Shown here piece by piece: positions 1 to 10,495 of a stretch of DNA of 64,000 nt (position 1 is its first letter; the number at the start of each line of letters is the position of its first letter). A model generated the notes under the pieces. The model had not been told where the DNA came from and did no database searches. It worked only from the letters and a program-made list of their open reading frames with translations. The translations under genes were made by a program, and so were the position numbers. The stretch spans positions 1 through 64,000 of the forward strand of contig MU270066.1 of assembly GCA_021432635.1 (NCBI GenBank). Direction: 5' to 3'. The DNA comes from Thozetella sp. PMI_491. Taxonomy: Eukaryota > Ascomycota > Sordariomycetes > Chaetosphaeriales > Chaetosphaeriaceae.

Positions 1-61
1 CCCCCCCGGCCCATTTCTCTTTTCAACTCCTCGCGTATGCCTGAAGGAATACGCAGCCACA

Positions 62-1102
62 ATGGTCAAGACAGAGACCATCCTGCAGAGCAACGCACGG
101 TACGCCGACGAGCAACATGAGGGGCTAGTATGTGTCTTCATCGGCGCCACGAGCGGGATTGGACTCGCTACCCTGCGGCGCATGGTGACAATGCTGCACT
201 CGTCTACCTTTTATGTGCTGGGAAGAGATCCAGCGCGGTATGCAAGCCAGCTTGACGAGCTAAGGGAAATCGCACCTACTTCCAAGATCAAATTTATCGA
301 GACGCAGATCTCGCTGATCTCTGGAGTTGATGTGGCGTGTGGCCAAATCAAATCAGCAGAACACAAAGTCGACATTCTCTGCATGAGTCCTGGCGGCATG
401 CCATTTCAGGGTGCTGTGTGTATGCATTCCACGATTTCCCGCTAGAATAGGCACGGTAGCAGACTAATTGCTGGAATAGACACCGACGAAGGTCTGGAGA
501 CGTGCTATGCTGTATCATACTACTCCCGGCTTAGACTTGTATCAAATCTACTGCCGCTCCTCAACCAGGCACCAAGGCCACGAATCCTTTCCATTCTAAA
601 TGGCACCAAGGAGAAAAAGATCGATCTAGAAGACCTTGGCCTAGAGAAGCATTGGAGTATCTGGGGCGTGGTCAACCATACCACCGTCTTGACCAGCTTG
701 GCGTTCGATCACCTGGCAGCCAGTGACGGCAGGCAGCACCTCACTTTAATCCACGACACCCCCGGGTTCGTGAATACCGGAACCCCTCGTACGAGCTACC
801 CGTCCAAGAAAGACGGGCTGTTCTGGTGGGTGTTTATCACGGTGATGCAAAATGTATCGGGCTGGATCATAGTCTACTTTGGCATGCGGGCCAAGGAGTC
901 TGGCGAGAGGCATGCGTATTATCTGACGAGCGATACTTTCCTCCCTGGCTCGTGGCGTGCCGATCGGCTAAATGAAGTGGTCTCAGACAACATCATACTG
1001 GGAGAACTCAAGGAAGCCGGGTGGGCGACGAAAATTTGGGATCACACTCTCGGCATCTGGGACAAAGCTCTAGCCAGGGGTGCGGTACAATCCCCCGTGT
1101 AA
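62..1102 (+). CDS. Short-chain dehydrogenase/reductase, atypical fungal SDR
   Basis: Two exons, 62-419 and 480-1102, give 326 residues. The donor GTATGC at 420 and acceptor TAG at 477-479 join the frames; a weaker donor at 411 would drop three residues. An N-terminal Rossmann fold is shown by GATSGIG at residues 28-34, the NAD(P)-binding glycine motif of SDR enzymes. Exon 2 carries SYYSRLRL near residue 132 and NLLPLL, which I recall as typical of a fungal SDR subgroup often found beside secondary-metabolite genes. The classical catalytic YxxxK is not evident, so the exact reaction is open. A hydrophobic stretch near residue 260 (WWVFITV, WIIVYFG) could sit on a membrane. It converges on the zinc-finger gene downstream. 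Family membership is firm; substrate unknown. Confidence 0.85.
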
Positions 1103-1573
1103 AACCTGGACATGCCATGTAAGAGTCTCTTCGGTGGAGACATTATATACGAAAGTATGCTTGAAGGCTAGGTGCATTCATCAACTTGAAGATATTGCTG
1201 CCCTTGGGTCCCTTATGCCCGAGGACGGCAGCGTTCTTGATCGTGCGGTAGGTGGTTGTAGGAACCGAGAAACCCATGCGGTTGCTTTCGTGCGAAATGC
1301 TTCCAAGTACGGAATATTTACCAGTGTTGCTTCGATTGTCAAGGGAAGGCTTGCTTCTAGGGCTTCCCATTGCTCAAATCTAGGGGATGAATGTAAACAT
1401 GTGCCAGGGGTGCCAAGAGATGGCTCCGAGATCGATAGATCTGTGTAAAGCTAGCTACTGAAGCTTGCTATTCCCCGCCTCGCCTTTGAACAGGCAACAT
1501 CGTGGATCGCAGTTGCAACGCGATTATTAAAGCGCTCATGTACTGTACAGGATGTCAAGCGGTGCGCATTCGC
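1103..1573. other. Convergent 3' spacer
   Basis: This stretch lies between the 3' ends of the dehydrogenase and the zinc-finger gene. The open frames are short and lack recognisable motifs. I read it as two facing 3' untranslated regions. Confidence 0.6.
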
Positions 1574-2782
1574 CTAGCCGAGCTTCCTTCCCGGCGTGTC
1601 AGCTACAAAGTGATGCATCAAGTTCTTGTTCCCCATCATTTCTATCCGGCTCCTATGCCGTCTCTCAGCGCGTCTAACTACGTCCGCCTCTTTCTTCTGT
1701 CGCGCTACGATTGCGCGCTGCTCTGACAGCGGGAGGTGGGCTAGCGCAGAGCGGTCCTTGACGCTCAGCTTTGCGAGCTGGAGCGTCAGGGCGTTCTCTC
1801 GCTTCTCCTGCTTCGTCAGTGCGTTCGACGGCGCTCTTGTCAAGTGGCTCGGGTCCGGGATAGCCGGTTCTTCCTCACTAAGCCGTTCCGTCGCGGCGGA
1901 AGGCGTTGTCCGTGCGACCAGCGAGCGGCTCTGGTGCCGCGCTTGGTGCGCTTTGGGAGATGATCGATGTGAGAGTAGCTTTCCGGAAGGGAGGCGTGCA
2001 GAGCCGTCCTCTGTCTTGGTGAGCGAGACAATTGGCCTTTTGGAGCTGCTTTCTGGGCTCTCAACCGAAGCGGTGTCATCTTCGCCCGACTCCCCGCCTT
2101 CCCCATCCTCCGGCGCAGGAGTGAAGTCATAGAAGTCCAAAAATTCAGAACCATCCGTAGATACGTCAATCTTGCAATGTCTTTTGCCAAGCATGTGCTG
2201 CCGGGCAGCGTCGGCGCTGCTTCGCTTGGAGTGGCAGTAAAGACACTCGTGGTAGCCAACTATCACGAGATGCAGGTACTGCAGGAACGCGCTCAACTCG
2301 ACCATCAAGTGGTTCCGATCTGGTATGAACAGGCCATGGGCCTTGTGCATGTGGGTGACGTTGTCCTCCAGTGTTGCTGATGATTGCGAGCAGAAGAGGC
2401 AGTTCTCGACAACAAACTCGGGCACATCGCTGTCTTCTGAGCCCTCGAGCGACCGGTCCGACTCACTATCACTCGCACTGAGCTCGGAATCGCTCTTTTC
2501 GGGGCCCTCAAATGGGAGAGTGGGGTCTCCTTGCGGAGGATCTAATGGCGGCAGGCCCGCTACCCGGCGTGTGAGATTGTCGACGCTGCCGAACTGTCAG
2601 CTTCTTATCTCATCATGGGCTGGGGGCATCGGCGGGGGTAGGTGAACCACTTACTGCCACTTGCTCTTTGCATGGGCTCTTCTCGCCTCCGGGGTTTTTA
2701 ACGACACCTCGCAAGCGCTGCAATGGTGTCCTGAAAGCTTAAAGGGCGATGGCCCGGCCTCCTGGGTGGAGTGGGCGCTCAT
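1574..2782 (-). CDS. Rei1/Reh1-like pre-60S C2H2 zinc-finger protein
   Basis: Two exons on the minus strand, 2782-2655 and 2585-1574, encode 379 residues. The intron has a GTAAGT donor, a CTGAC branch site and a GGCAG acceptor. The ATG at 2782 opens a frame reaching the first zinc finger (C21, C24, H37, H43). Later come two more fingers (CLFC...HMHKAH and CLYC...HMLGKRHC), the Rei1 signature HGLFIP, a DFYDF element, the basic LPSGK...HRS element and a C-terminal MMGNKN motif. Rei1 and Reh1 are cytoplasmic factors in late 60S maturation, and yeast Rei1 is 393 residues, so length fits. The finger linker reads HAKSKWH then VDNLTRRV, where most Rei1 proteins have SDWHRYNLKRRV. It is therefore either a divergent orthologue or a second paralogue. 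Confidence 0.85.
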
Positions 2783-3681
2783 TATGGCGGTGGGTGTGGT
2801 GGAGGTTACGCCCGAAGCAGTATTGATCATGAAATAGGTCTTTTCAAGAGTAACTTATACTGCTCTGCTGGATGCGACGAGGTCGATCTGGCGGGACTGT
2901 GTGGATGCTAACTGTACTTGTGATGCAGTTCTTCAAGCGGGTAGTGAGCTCATCATCTTATAGTTATACTCCTTCCCAAACAACATGATGCTCCTTCAAC
3001 AAAACCACCCCCCTCATATATGAGTCAAGGTAGACGGGACTAGTCATCTCGCCCATACGATCTATTGGGATGAAGCTATTTCGCTCCAATGGCAGGGCGA
3101 GGAGCGCGGCATCCCAGTCTACGATCGGACGAATCTGGTGAAGCTTTGTCCGAATGAGGATGAACCCATTATGATTCATTTTTTTCTTGGCGCCAACGTT
3201 TATCTTGTGCGACCCACCTATGTTCAACGGTCGGCCCCACCGAAAGCCCAAAGTTGCTCCACTTTATAGAGCTGCCGCCTCAGAGGCTGGACAGCAGCTC
3301 AGCCACGCAATGACATCAGCCTGGGACGCAACCCCTCCAAGAGCACAAGAGCACGAGGGCACGAGGGGCGACGCGAAACCGAGGGCAGGAACGATGGCGA
3401 ATGGAAGCACCTAAGAACGTAGTCTCTTCGGGTCCGAATTTCGCTCCGCGTGCTACTATTGAATCGAACCCAATTCACAGCCCTCGAGCGTCGTAACAGT
3501 AGCATTCTTGGCAGCATCTGAAAGTTTGACTTCCGAAACCAGAACCCGCCTTGGTAGTCTGTGTGTACCTCCACAGGAGCGGTCCCTCGCCATAAAAGAC
3601 AAAGCTCCCATCCGGTTCCTTGGCAAGTCGATTTCTCCGTCCTCTACACAACCGCCACAACTCATCAAAAACATCGCTACC
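2783..3681. promoter_or_regulatory. Divergent promoter region
   Basis: The Rei1-like gene (-) and the SYLF gene (+) start from opposite ends of this 899-base region, so it should hold both promoters and leaders. The frame upstream of the SYLF start stays open back to about 3508 but contains no ATG, only a TTG. I see no other gene. Confidence 0.6.
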
Positions 3682-5448
3682 ATGGCCGAAAACGCAGACA
3701 AGAAGACCCCCTTGCCTGGCGCCCCTCCGGTGCAGGACGAGACGCATTATCCCCCGCCCCCACCCGGGCCTCCCCCCAGCCAGGCCCGACCACAACAGCC
3801 GCCGAGCGAGACACCTCATCCAGACCCGACAATCCCGAAGTACGACTCGGCGCATCCCCAATACACGCCTTCTTCCGTTGAGGAAGACATCTACGGTGCC
3901 ACGCCGACCGAAGAGAAGCCCCCTGTTTTCTCCGCCACCGGCACTGCGGCCCCGACCGCCCAAGAACCCCCAGCAGCAAAAGTCAGCTGGGGTCAGCGCT
4001 TGGCGGGATGGGGAACAAAAGCAGCCGCCCCGTTGAATGCTCTGGCAGCCAAGGTTGGGTCTGAAACTTTCTTGCCGACGACGATGGATAAGGAATGTGA
4101 GAAGGCGGCTCGGATTCTAAGGAGCTTCTGCAGTAAGTGACCACTCTGCCTCCCTACTTGACGCCGCCTATTCACATATCGCCATCTAGAGGACGGTATC
4201 TACAGCGAAGAGGCTCCTCAGACTGCCCCCTCGCAGACAGGTGCCCCCGCGACGACAACCACAGCTACCACGGCCGATCCATCGAAAGCCCCTACCGATT
4301 CCCACACAGCAGACGCAGCCAAAGCGAAGGCCAAGTCGCGCGTCCTGCTAACGATTCCCTCCAAGGTCATTGCGCGCGCTCAGGGGCTGGCCATCTTCAC
4401 TACTGTTCGTGCCGGCTTCCACGTGACGGGAGCGAGCGGAAGCGGTGTCCTCGTCGCCCGGCTGCCAGATGGAAGCTGGTCGCCGCCGAGCGGGATCCAG
4501 GTACACAGCGTAGGCGCCGGCTTCGTGATTGGGCTTGACATATATGACTGCGTTGTCGTGATCAATACCAAGGAGGCCCTGAAGGCGTTCACCAATACGC
4601 GGATGAGCCTGGGGTCGGATCTGGCCGTCACAGCCGGCCCCTGGGGAGCGGGTGGTGCGCTGGAGTGGGGCGTTCCGACCGGGAAGGGGAAGGAGAAGGA
4701 GGGACCGCCCCCAGCGCTTCCCCCACGCAACCCATCCCCGGCTCCTCCGGCCGTCACACCACCGCCGGCGGCCGATTCGCACAGCCAGCAGCCGCCGCAG
4801 TTCGCGCCACCACCCACGGAAGCAGTAGATGACAGCGAGCGCCTCGACGCCAAGGGCCGGGATTCGAGCAAGAACCGAAAGCCGAGCCCCGGCGGCTTCC
4901 GAGACACCTTGACCAAGCCAGTGTACAGCTACGTGAAGTCCAGGGGCTTCTACGCCGGCGTACAGATCGACGGCACTGTCGTCACCGAGCGCAAGGATGC
5001 CAATGCCGCGTTCTACGGCGAGCGCGTCCCTGTCGACCAGATCCTCAAGGGTGAGGTTCCGCTCGTTCCTTCACACGCGAGCTGGCCGGCAACTGTACGG
5101 GGCCTTTTCGATGTCTTGAAAGGTGCAGAGGGCTGGCATGGCCAGGAGCAGCGTGATAGTACCGCTGATGTAACGACGGGAGTACAGGGCATGCACCTAG
5201 GCCAAGGCAGTGCGCCAACGACGACATCATCATTCCCTCCCCCGCCCCCTGGTCCGCCCCCGGGTTCAAAGGCTGCCGAGGCGGCGGCCGAGGCGTCGGC
5301 CGCGAGAGAGGAGCTTGCTGCCCCCCCACCTGAGTATACGAACCCTACGGGCGTGCCTGATGATCTGCCGCCTGCATATGAGGACGATGGCCAGGCGAGG
5401 CCGGGGGTGGGAGACACCAAGAGCGGGCCACCGCCATCGGGACACTAG
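3682..5448 (+). CDS. SYLF (Ysc84/DUF500) domain protein with proline-rich segments
   Basis: Two exons, 3682-4132 and 4190-5448, encode 569 residues. The start ATG sits in ACCATGG, and the intron has GTAAGT and CATCTAG sites. Residues 1-110 are proline-rich. The SYLF domain starts near 112 (ECEKAARILRSF, DGIYSEE) and resumes after a low-complexity insert as the core near 199-310 (KVIARAQGLAIFTTVRAG, GSGVLVARL, GAGFVIG). A second proline-rich insert of about 75 residues follows, then the SYLF C-terminal part (KPVYSYVKSRGFYAGVQIDG). The tail is again rich in P and A. SYLF proteins such as yeast Ysc84 and human SH3YL1 bind phosphoinositides and actin at endocytic sites. No SH3 domain is present here. 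PPPPPGPPP runs suggest binding to SH3 or profilin partners, which is inference. Confidence 0.88.
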
Positions 5449-6687
5449 TTGATGACTGTAAGATAGATACTTGACCACAATGGCTTGAGCTCATAGGGCC
5501 AGAATAAGCGTTGTACTTTGGTGCCGTTATGTGCGCGCCACAAGGCGGCTCTAAGACAAGCGATGATTTTGCGAAGGAAGAAGCTCTCGACAGCGCTATG
5601 GAGTGCTTGGAACCAGGTTACCCGTGTATATTGAGTGGCCCTGCGTAGCTAGATAAAGATAAAAAAAAAACTAGTGACAAAGACTTCAATGGATTTGAAC
5701 GGCATGCATGTATTCTTTTAAATATCCGATACACAGTGCATGGGGCTAGTGTCAGGAGCGCCACGAAAGCCCCTACACTCTAACTACATCCTCAACAGTG
5801 GAAAGGACGTCGTCAGAGGTCTACTGGTGATACTAGATTGGCCTGTCTGTAACTACGCAATGTCTATCATTTGTACGCCGGAATATTAGGTCTACCACAT
5901 GTCACAACTGGGTCGAACAACTGGGTCGAACCCAGCCGCAAACTGCACCGATCTGTGTCGCTCAAGGCCTTGGGGGGTTAACAAAGTGAGGTCGTTAGGA
6001 GTAATTACGGGCCCTCTCTCGCATGAGGTCGGGTACTAGTGCGGCCTGTGGACCATGTGCCTGGGGCCTCCGGCGCTGAGACAGTGCTCATGGTCTGTTG
6101 TTGGAGCCGCAAATGCTAGCGCCCACGTTCCGAAGCTGGCAAAAATTGGGGGGTTCGGACGATACAATGCCGCCATTTTTATTAGAAACAACGTAGGCGT
6201 CACTAGGCGACGAGGCGACGAATCCCTGGATGGGTTGGACAGCGCAGAGAACAAAGGGGGGCCTCCTATAGTAAAGGGTCTTCGTGTCCATTTAGAGGCC
6301 CGTTTAGAGCATGTCGGTGGGGCGCAACGGAAAGGGAGGGGAAGAGGCCCCTGTCCACAGCCACACTCCCTTTGCTTGGACGACGCGTCGGCAGCCACTC
6401 GTTGGCCCGCCGCACCCCTGACATGAAGATCGGCGCCAGTTTCACCCATGCAAACGGCGCTTAAGACGACGTCATAAGGGTGTTACTGGTTGGCTTGTGC
6501 CATAAAAGCCATAAAGTAGGAAGCCAGCGCCCCCTCCCGGAGGTGCTTTCCTGGCGTCCACAGATGGCAAACCCAACCCGACCCTCGCCGCTCTCTTGTT
6601 TGCATCGTCGCGTGAATTGACTGACGATTTTGTTTGCTTTCGACCCTCCGCTCTCTCTGCGCTAGTCGCGTCCCGCCGACCATCACC
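5449..6687. other. Intergenic region
   Basis: This spacer between two tandem plus-strand genes has no convincing frame. It contains a 13-base tandem repeat near 5905. The 3' part should be the promoter of the membrane protein, with an AT-rich CCATAAA repeat near 6500-6515. Confidence 0.5.
5905..5930. repeat. 13-base tandem duplication
   Basis: The unit CAACTGGGTCGAA occurs twice head to tail with no spacer. It lies in intergenic sequence and may be a replication slip. Confidence 0.9.
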
Positions 6688-7778
6688 ATGTTCGGGGACG
6701 TGAATTGCACGTCCGTGCCGGATAAGGCTATCCCCGACGCTGGCATTGCTGGCAGAGGAGTAAGTCTCGCTCTTGTTGGCGGTCCCCGATATACGCTCTA
6801 CTCACTCTTAATCTTGCATCTTGCTAGGTCCTCCTCTCCTTCATCATCACGGCCTTCTTGGCCCTCTTGATGAGCGCCAGTCTCGTCCTGCAGGAGTTCC
6901 GATCGAGCCCCAAGCCCTCCGTCATCCGCCGCAAGCTCCTCAGCAGCTACTCGGACCAGCAGATTATCCAAGGAATTGGCATTCAGTGCGTCGGGCTGTT
7001 CAAGGTGGACTCGCTGGTGCCGTACCACTTCTTCATCATCTGGATGCTGTCGCTGCTGTCTATGGCCACCCACAACGCCACTCTGCTCTCGCTCGTGCAC
7101 GATTTCCGCCGCGACTGGGTGCTGCGCTGGCTCCGTCAGGTCCTCATGTTCGTCAACCTGGCCCTCTCTAGCGTTTACGGCGCCTTCGTGCTCGAGAGCA
7201 AGGCCAGGGGTCTCCCGGACACCCTCCCCATCGGTTGCGTGTGGAGCAGCGACCCATTCCCTGCCCAAAACCCTTCGACTAGCAATCTCGATTATTTCGC
7301 GACTATCATCATCATCGCCGGGAACGGGATCGTATTTGCCCTTGCGCTCTGGTACCTGCACCGTCGGGACCAGCGGTTCTACACCATCATCCAGCTCGTA
7401 GGGCTTGTTCTCATGGCGGCCATTGCGATCGGTAAGCAATAGGACACCTGGTCTGGATGTGGAATCACGGGGCTTACTGACACCCGACTTCTAGGAGCTA
7501 CCGTGAGAGTTTTACTCCTTTCCCAGGCCTTTGGAAACCCCAACATAGCGATGACAAACCTAGGCGAGCAGGACTGGAGCTTCGGTCAGCTTCTCTCCGT
7601 GCTAGTCTTGATCCTCCCGGTCATCTCCGCCCTCGAGATCCTCAGAGGAGAAATTGCAGTTGCTCCACCTGTAGATGACGATAAAAAAGCTCTAATTGAA
7701 GGACACCAGCTCCAGGAGAACCCTCGCGCTCGAACCTCCTACCAGGCCACGCCCCTCTGGCACCGCTCAAAGGCTTGA
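6688..7778 (+). CDS. Six-span fungal membrane protein, unknown function
   Basis: Three exons, 6688-6759, 6828-7431 and 7495-7778, encode 319 residues. All junctions carry GTAAG donors and CTAG acceptors and keep frame. After a short hydrophilic start (MFGDVNCTS) come about six membrane spans: VLLSFIITAFLALLM, YHFFIIWMLSLLSM, LMFVNLALSSVYG, FATIIIIAGNGIVFALAL, IIQLVGLVLMAAIAI and LLSVLVLILPVISALEIL. The HFFIIWMLSLLSMATHNATL segment and the RRDWVLRWLRQ loop are the most motif-like parts. The C-terminal 50 residues are soluble. I know similar uncharacterised proteins from Sordariomycetes but no function. A receptor-like or channel-like role cannot be told from sequence. Confidence 0.8.
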
Positions 7779-8648
7779 GGAGCCGGCGAGTCTGGGCGCA
7801 AACACCGTATTCACGAATCTTGAGTTGCCCTAACGCAGGGCTCACGCCACGTAATAGTCGGCGTCTCGATTGGGCACCGCATCTTTCCCTCGATTTGAAG
7901 AACAGCGGCAAGAATGTCACGCCGCAGCAAGTTTTGCTTATCTTGGAGGTGACGCTGATATCACACTCCGGTTCTAGCACCGACTTGATGTCGGTCAGAT
8001 ATTAATCGCTTCGTGTGCCAATATTGGATGCCAGCATCATCGCCGGTACGATTCTGGGGCACCGACACACACACTGGTCGAACATGACCACAGCCACGGG
8101 TTAGGATAGACTGCACCCGGGAAGTTTATAAGCTACAAGCACCTAGGTTAGCCGCCCATAAATTGACCCAGCCGGATGGCTCTCCGCGTTGTATGGCCCC
8201 CACGCCAGTGACGTAGCTTCGACCGCAATGCGAAGTGACCAGACCAGCTGAGAGAAAAAGATTAGCGAAGGCCTGCCGACGGCATTACCAAACGTCGGAT
8301 GGAAATGGGGTAGGCTGGCCGAAGATTGGACCAAGTGCATGTGTCGCTCTATTCCAAAGGACTTGCACCTGCTGTTAGTCCGACCTAGCATAATTCAGGT
8401 CGTCGGATGCTGGAACCCGCAGGTGGGGACAGCCGCATGGGGCAAAACCAACAATCGTTCAGAATAGATTCTGTCAACATATGGGCTAACTTGAATAGGC
8501 ATGCTGGACGACGGATATTGCTACTGTATGTTCTGCCCCCATAGGCGACATGCGGTGCCACCAGCCAGAAAGACCTCGTCCTGCATCTTTTGTTTTGCGG
8601 CTCAACCGGCTCGTCTCTCTGAACCATCGAGAGCTCTAGAGCTATAAA
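7779..8648. other. Intergenic region
   Basis: This holds the 3' region of the membrane protein and the promoter of the FAD monooxygenase. No frame above about 110 codons has recognisable motifs. A 12-base palindrome sits just before the monooxygenase start. Confidence 0.5.
8632..8643. promoter_or_regulatory. Perfect 12-base palindrome next to a start codon
   Basis: AGCTCTAGAGCT is fully self-complementary and ends five bases before the ATG at 8649, merging into TATAAAATG. It could be a dimeric regulator site or chance. Its position so close to the start suggests the transcript leader is very short or that the true start lies elsewhere. Confidence 0.35.
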
Positions 8649-9953
8649 ATGCAGAATGCAGAAAATTTCCGCATTGCCGTCATCGGCTCCGGCCCCATCG
8701 GCAAGCTTCTAGCCTGCTCGGCACTCTCGCACCCCCGCGTCGAACTAGTCCAGTACGAAGCGGAGTCGCCTCCGCTCCGGCCGGCCTTTGGCTACGGCAT
8801 CGGCCCGCAGACGTTGCGCGCCGCCGCTGCGGCGAACCCCGTCCTTGGCAAGCGCTTGCGCGAGCAGTGCATCATCAGTCGGACCTGGATGCGCTGGTGG
8901 CACGGGGGGTCCGAGGACCACCTAATCGCTAATGTTGAGGTCCCCGAGGGACGAGTGTATGGCCGTTTCGGCAGGGACGAGCTCCTGCAGCTCCTGGATG
9001 ATTCGTTGCCTGTGGAGCGTCAGGGGAACATCCGCTACGGGTGCACCGTCGTCGATGTGCAGAAAGTCGAAGGGGGTAATCTGCTGGATGTAACGCTCCA
9101 GGACGGGAGCAAGGAGACTGTGAATGCCGTGTGGGCGTGCGATGGGATCAACTCAGTATGTCGCAAGGCTATGGCCGGGCCTGACTACTCACCACCCTCT
9201 TACACGGGGTTCCTTGCCTTCCGTGGCAAGGTAAAGGCGGATCTGGTGGCTGCCGCGCTCGGGCCCGAGTTTGCCTCAGAGACGCACTGTTTTATTGGCG
9301 TCAAGGGCTGGCATGTGCTGACTTTCCCCATCGGCAACGGCTCCTTGACCAACATTGCGGCCTTTGCCATGGAACCGGACTGGAAGCGACTGGGCAGAGA
9401 TCACAAAACCAGGGAGGAGGATGTACTGAGCTACTTCCCTGGCAGGAACACCAAGGTGGACACCTTTCTCCGTGTAAGTTAGTGGCGATAGATCTCAACG
9501 ACACCCGGACTGACGGAAAGCGTATAGCTGTTGCTGGCGGAGACGCCCGGCGGTCCGCAGCGGCTTGAGCTCAAGGACCTCGGCAAGCTCCAAAGTTTCG
9601 TGAACAACAACCTTGGCATCGCCGCCTTCGGCGACGCGGCGAACGCTATGACTCCGCACATCGCAGGATCCATGTCATGCGGCTTCATCGGCGCGGCAAC
9701 GTTCCTCCAAAAGTGGAACGCCCGTCTCGAATCCCTTGGCCCCGAGGCAAAGGACACCGAGATTGAAGAGGCGCTTCGTGCCTCGGCGGAAGAGTACGAT
9801 GCAGCTCACCGACCTTTGGCTCAGAAGCTGCTAGACCTCTCTGCGGAGCAGGGACCGCTCTGGAGCGGCGGGGTTACGGATGTCGAGACTTTGAAAGAGC
9901 GGCCGATGTTTCTGTGGCACTCCGCTGATGATATATTCTCTGCCGGGGAGTAA
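8649..9953 (+). CDS. FAD-dependent monooxygenase, salicylate hydroxylase-like
   Basis: Two exons, 8649-9473 and 9528-9953, encode 416 residues. The intron has a GTAAGT donor and a TATAG acceptor and falls between codons. The FAD-binding Rossmann motif is GSGPIG (G13, G15, G18). The middle DG motif reads ACDGINSVCRKAM near residue 170. The second FAD motif is GDAANAMTPHIAGSMSCGF, matching the GDAAHAMxPxxGQG element with A-N and A-G-S changes. These three motifs in this order define class A flavoprotein hydroxylases, which use NADPH and O2 on aromatic or other small substrates. Length is normal for the family. No signal peptide is seen, so it should be cytosolic. No biosynthetic neighbours reveal the substrate. 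Confidence 0.87.
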
Positions 9954-10495
9954 CCTTTTATTTTCCCGGGCACTATAGGTGCTAATAGTGAACATGCAGC
10001 TTGTTACATTTGCCTCTTGATCTTAACCACTATCATGATGAATAAGCCTGCTACGTACTCATTGGATATGGTCACAGGCGTTAAATTTGACCTCGACTAA
10101 CTCCCCGATCAGATCTAGTCTCTGAATCCTAGTCAGCTCGAAGGATTGGGGCTGCCTAGCTAAAAAGTTCGAACTTGTGCTGTCATGATCTATTTCGCTA
10201 AGACATTGATTGCCGAATCTTGACACTTTCCAATATTGAGTCGCCATTCAAGGATCGAGGAGCCCATGTCGGTCCAATGGCGGAGTAAATATACCTCGAA
10301 CAAGTACAATACAGCAACCCAAAGAATCCAAAGTCTGTAATTGCTCTAAGAGCAACATGCACGCAAAATAAGACGAAAGTATAAAAGGGGGTATCTTGTC
10401 AGTTCTCGTAAATAATGCGATGCATCAATTGAGCAGATGGGTTATTGGGGCAGTCGGAATCGATTAGTTGTAACGACAACCAAGCAATTGTCACA
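9954..10495. other. Intergenic region with GH76 promoter
   Basis: This AT-richer stretch lies between the monooxygenase and the GH76 gene. It has no convincing gene. A clear TATA box near 10380 marks the downstream promoter. Confidence 0.55.
10380..10388 (+). promoter_or_regulatory. TATA box of the GH76 gene
   Basis: TATAAAAGG lies 116 bases before the ATG at 10496. Strong TATA boxes are usual in regulated, highly expressed fungal genes for secreted enzymes. No carbon-control site was checked systematically. Confidence 0.6.
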
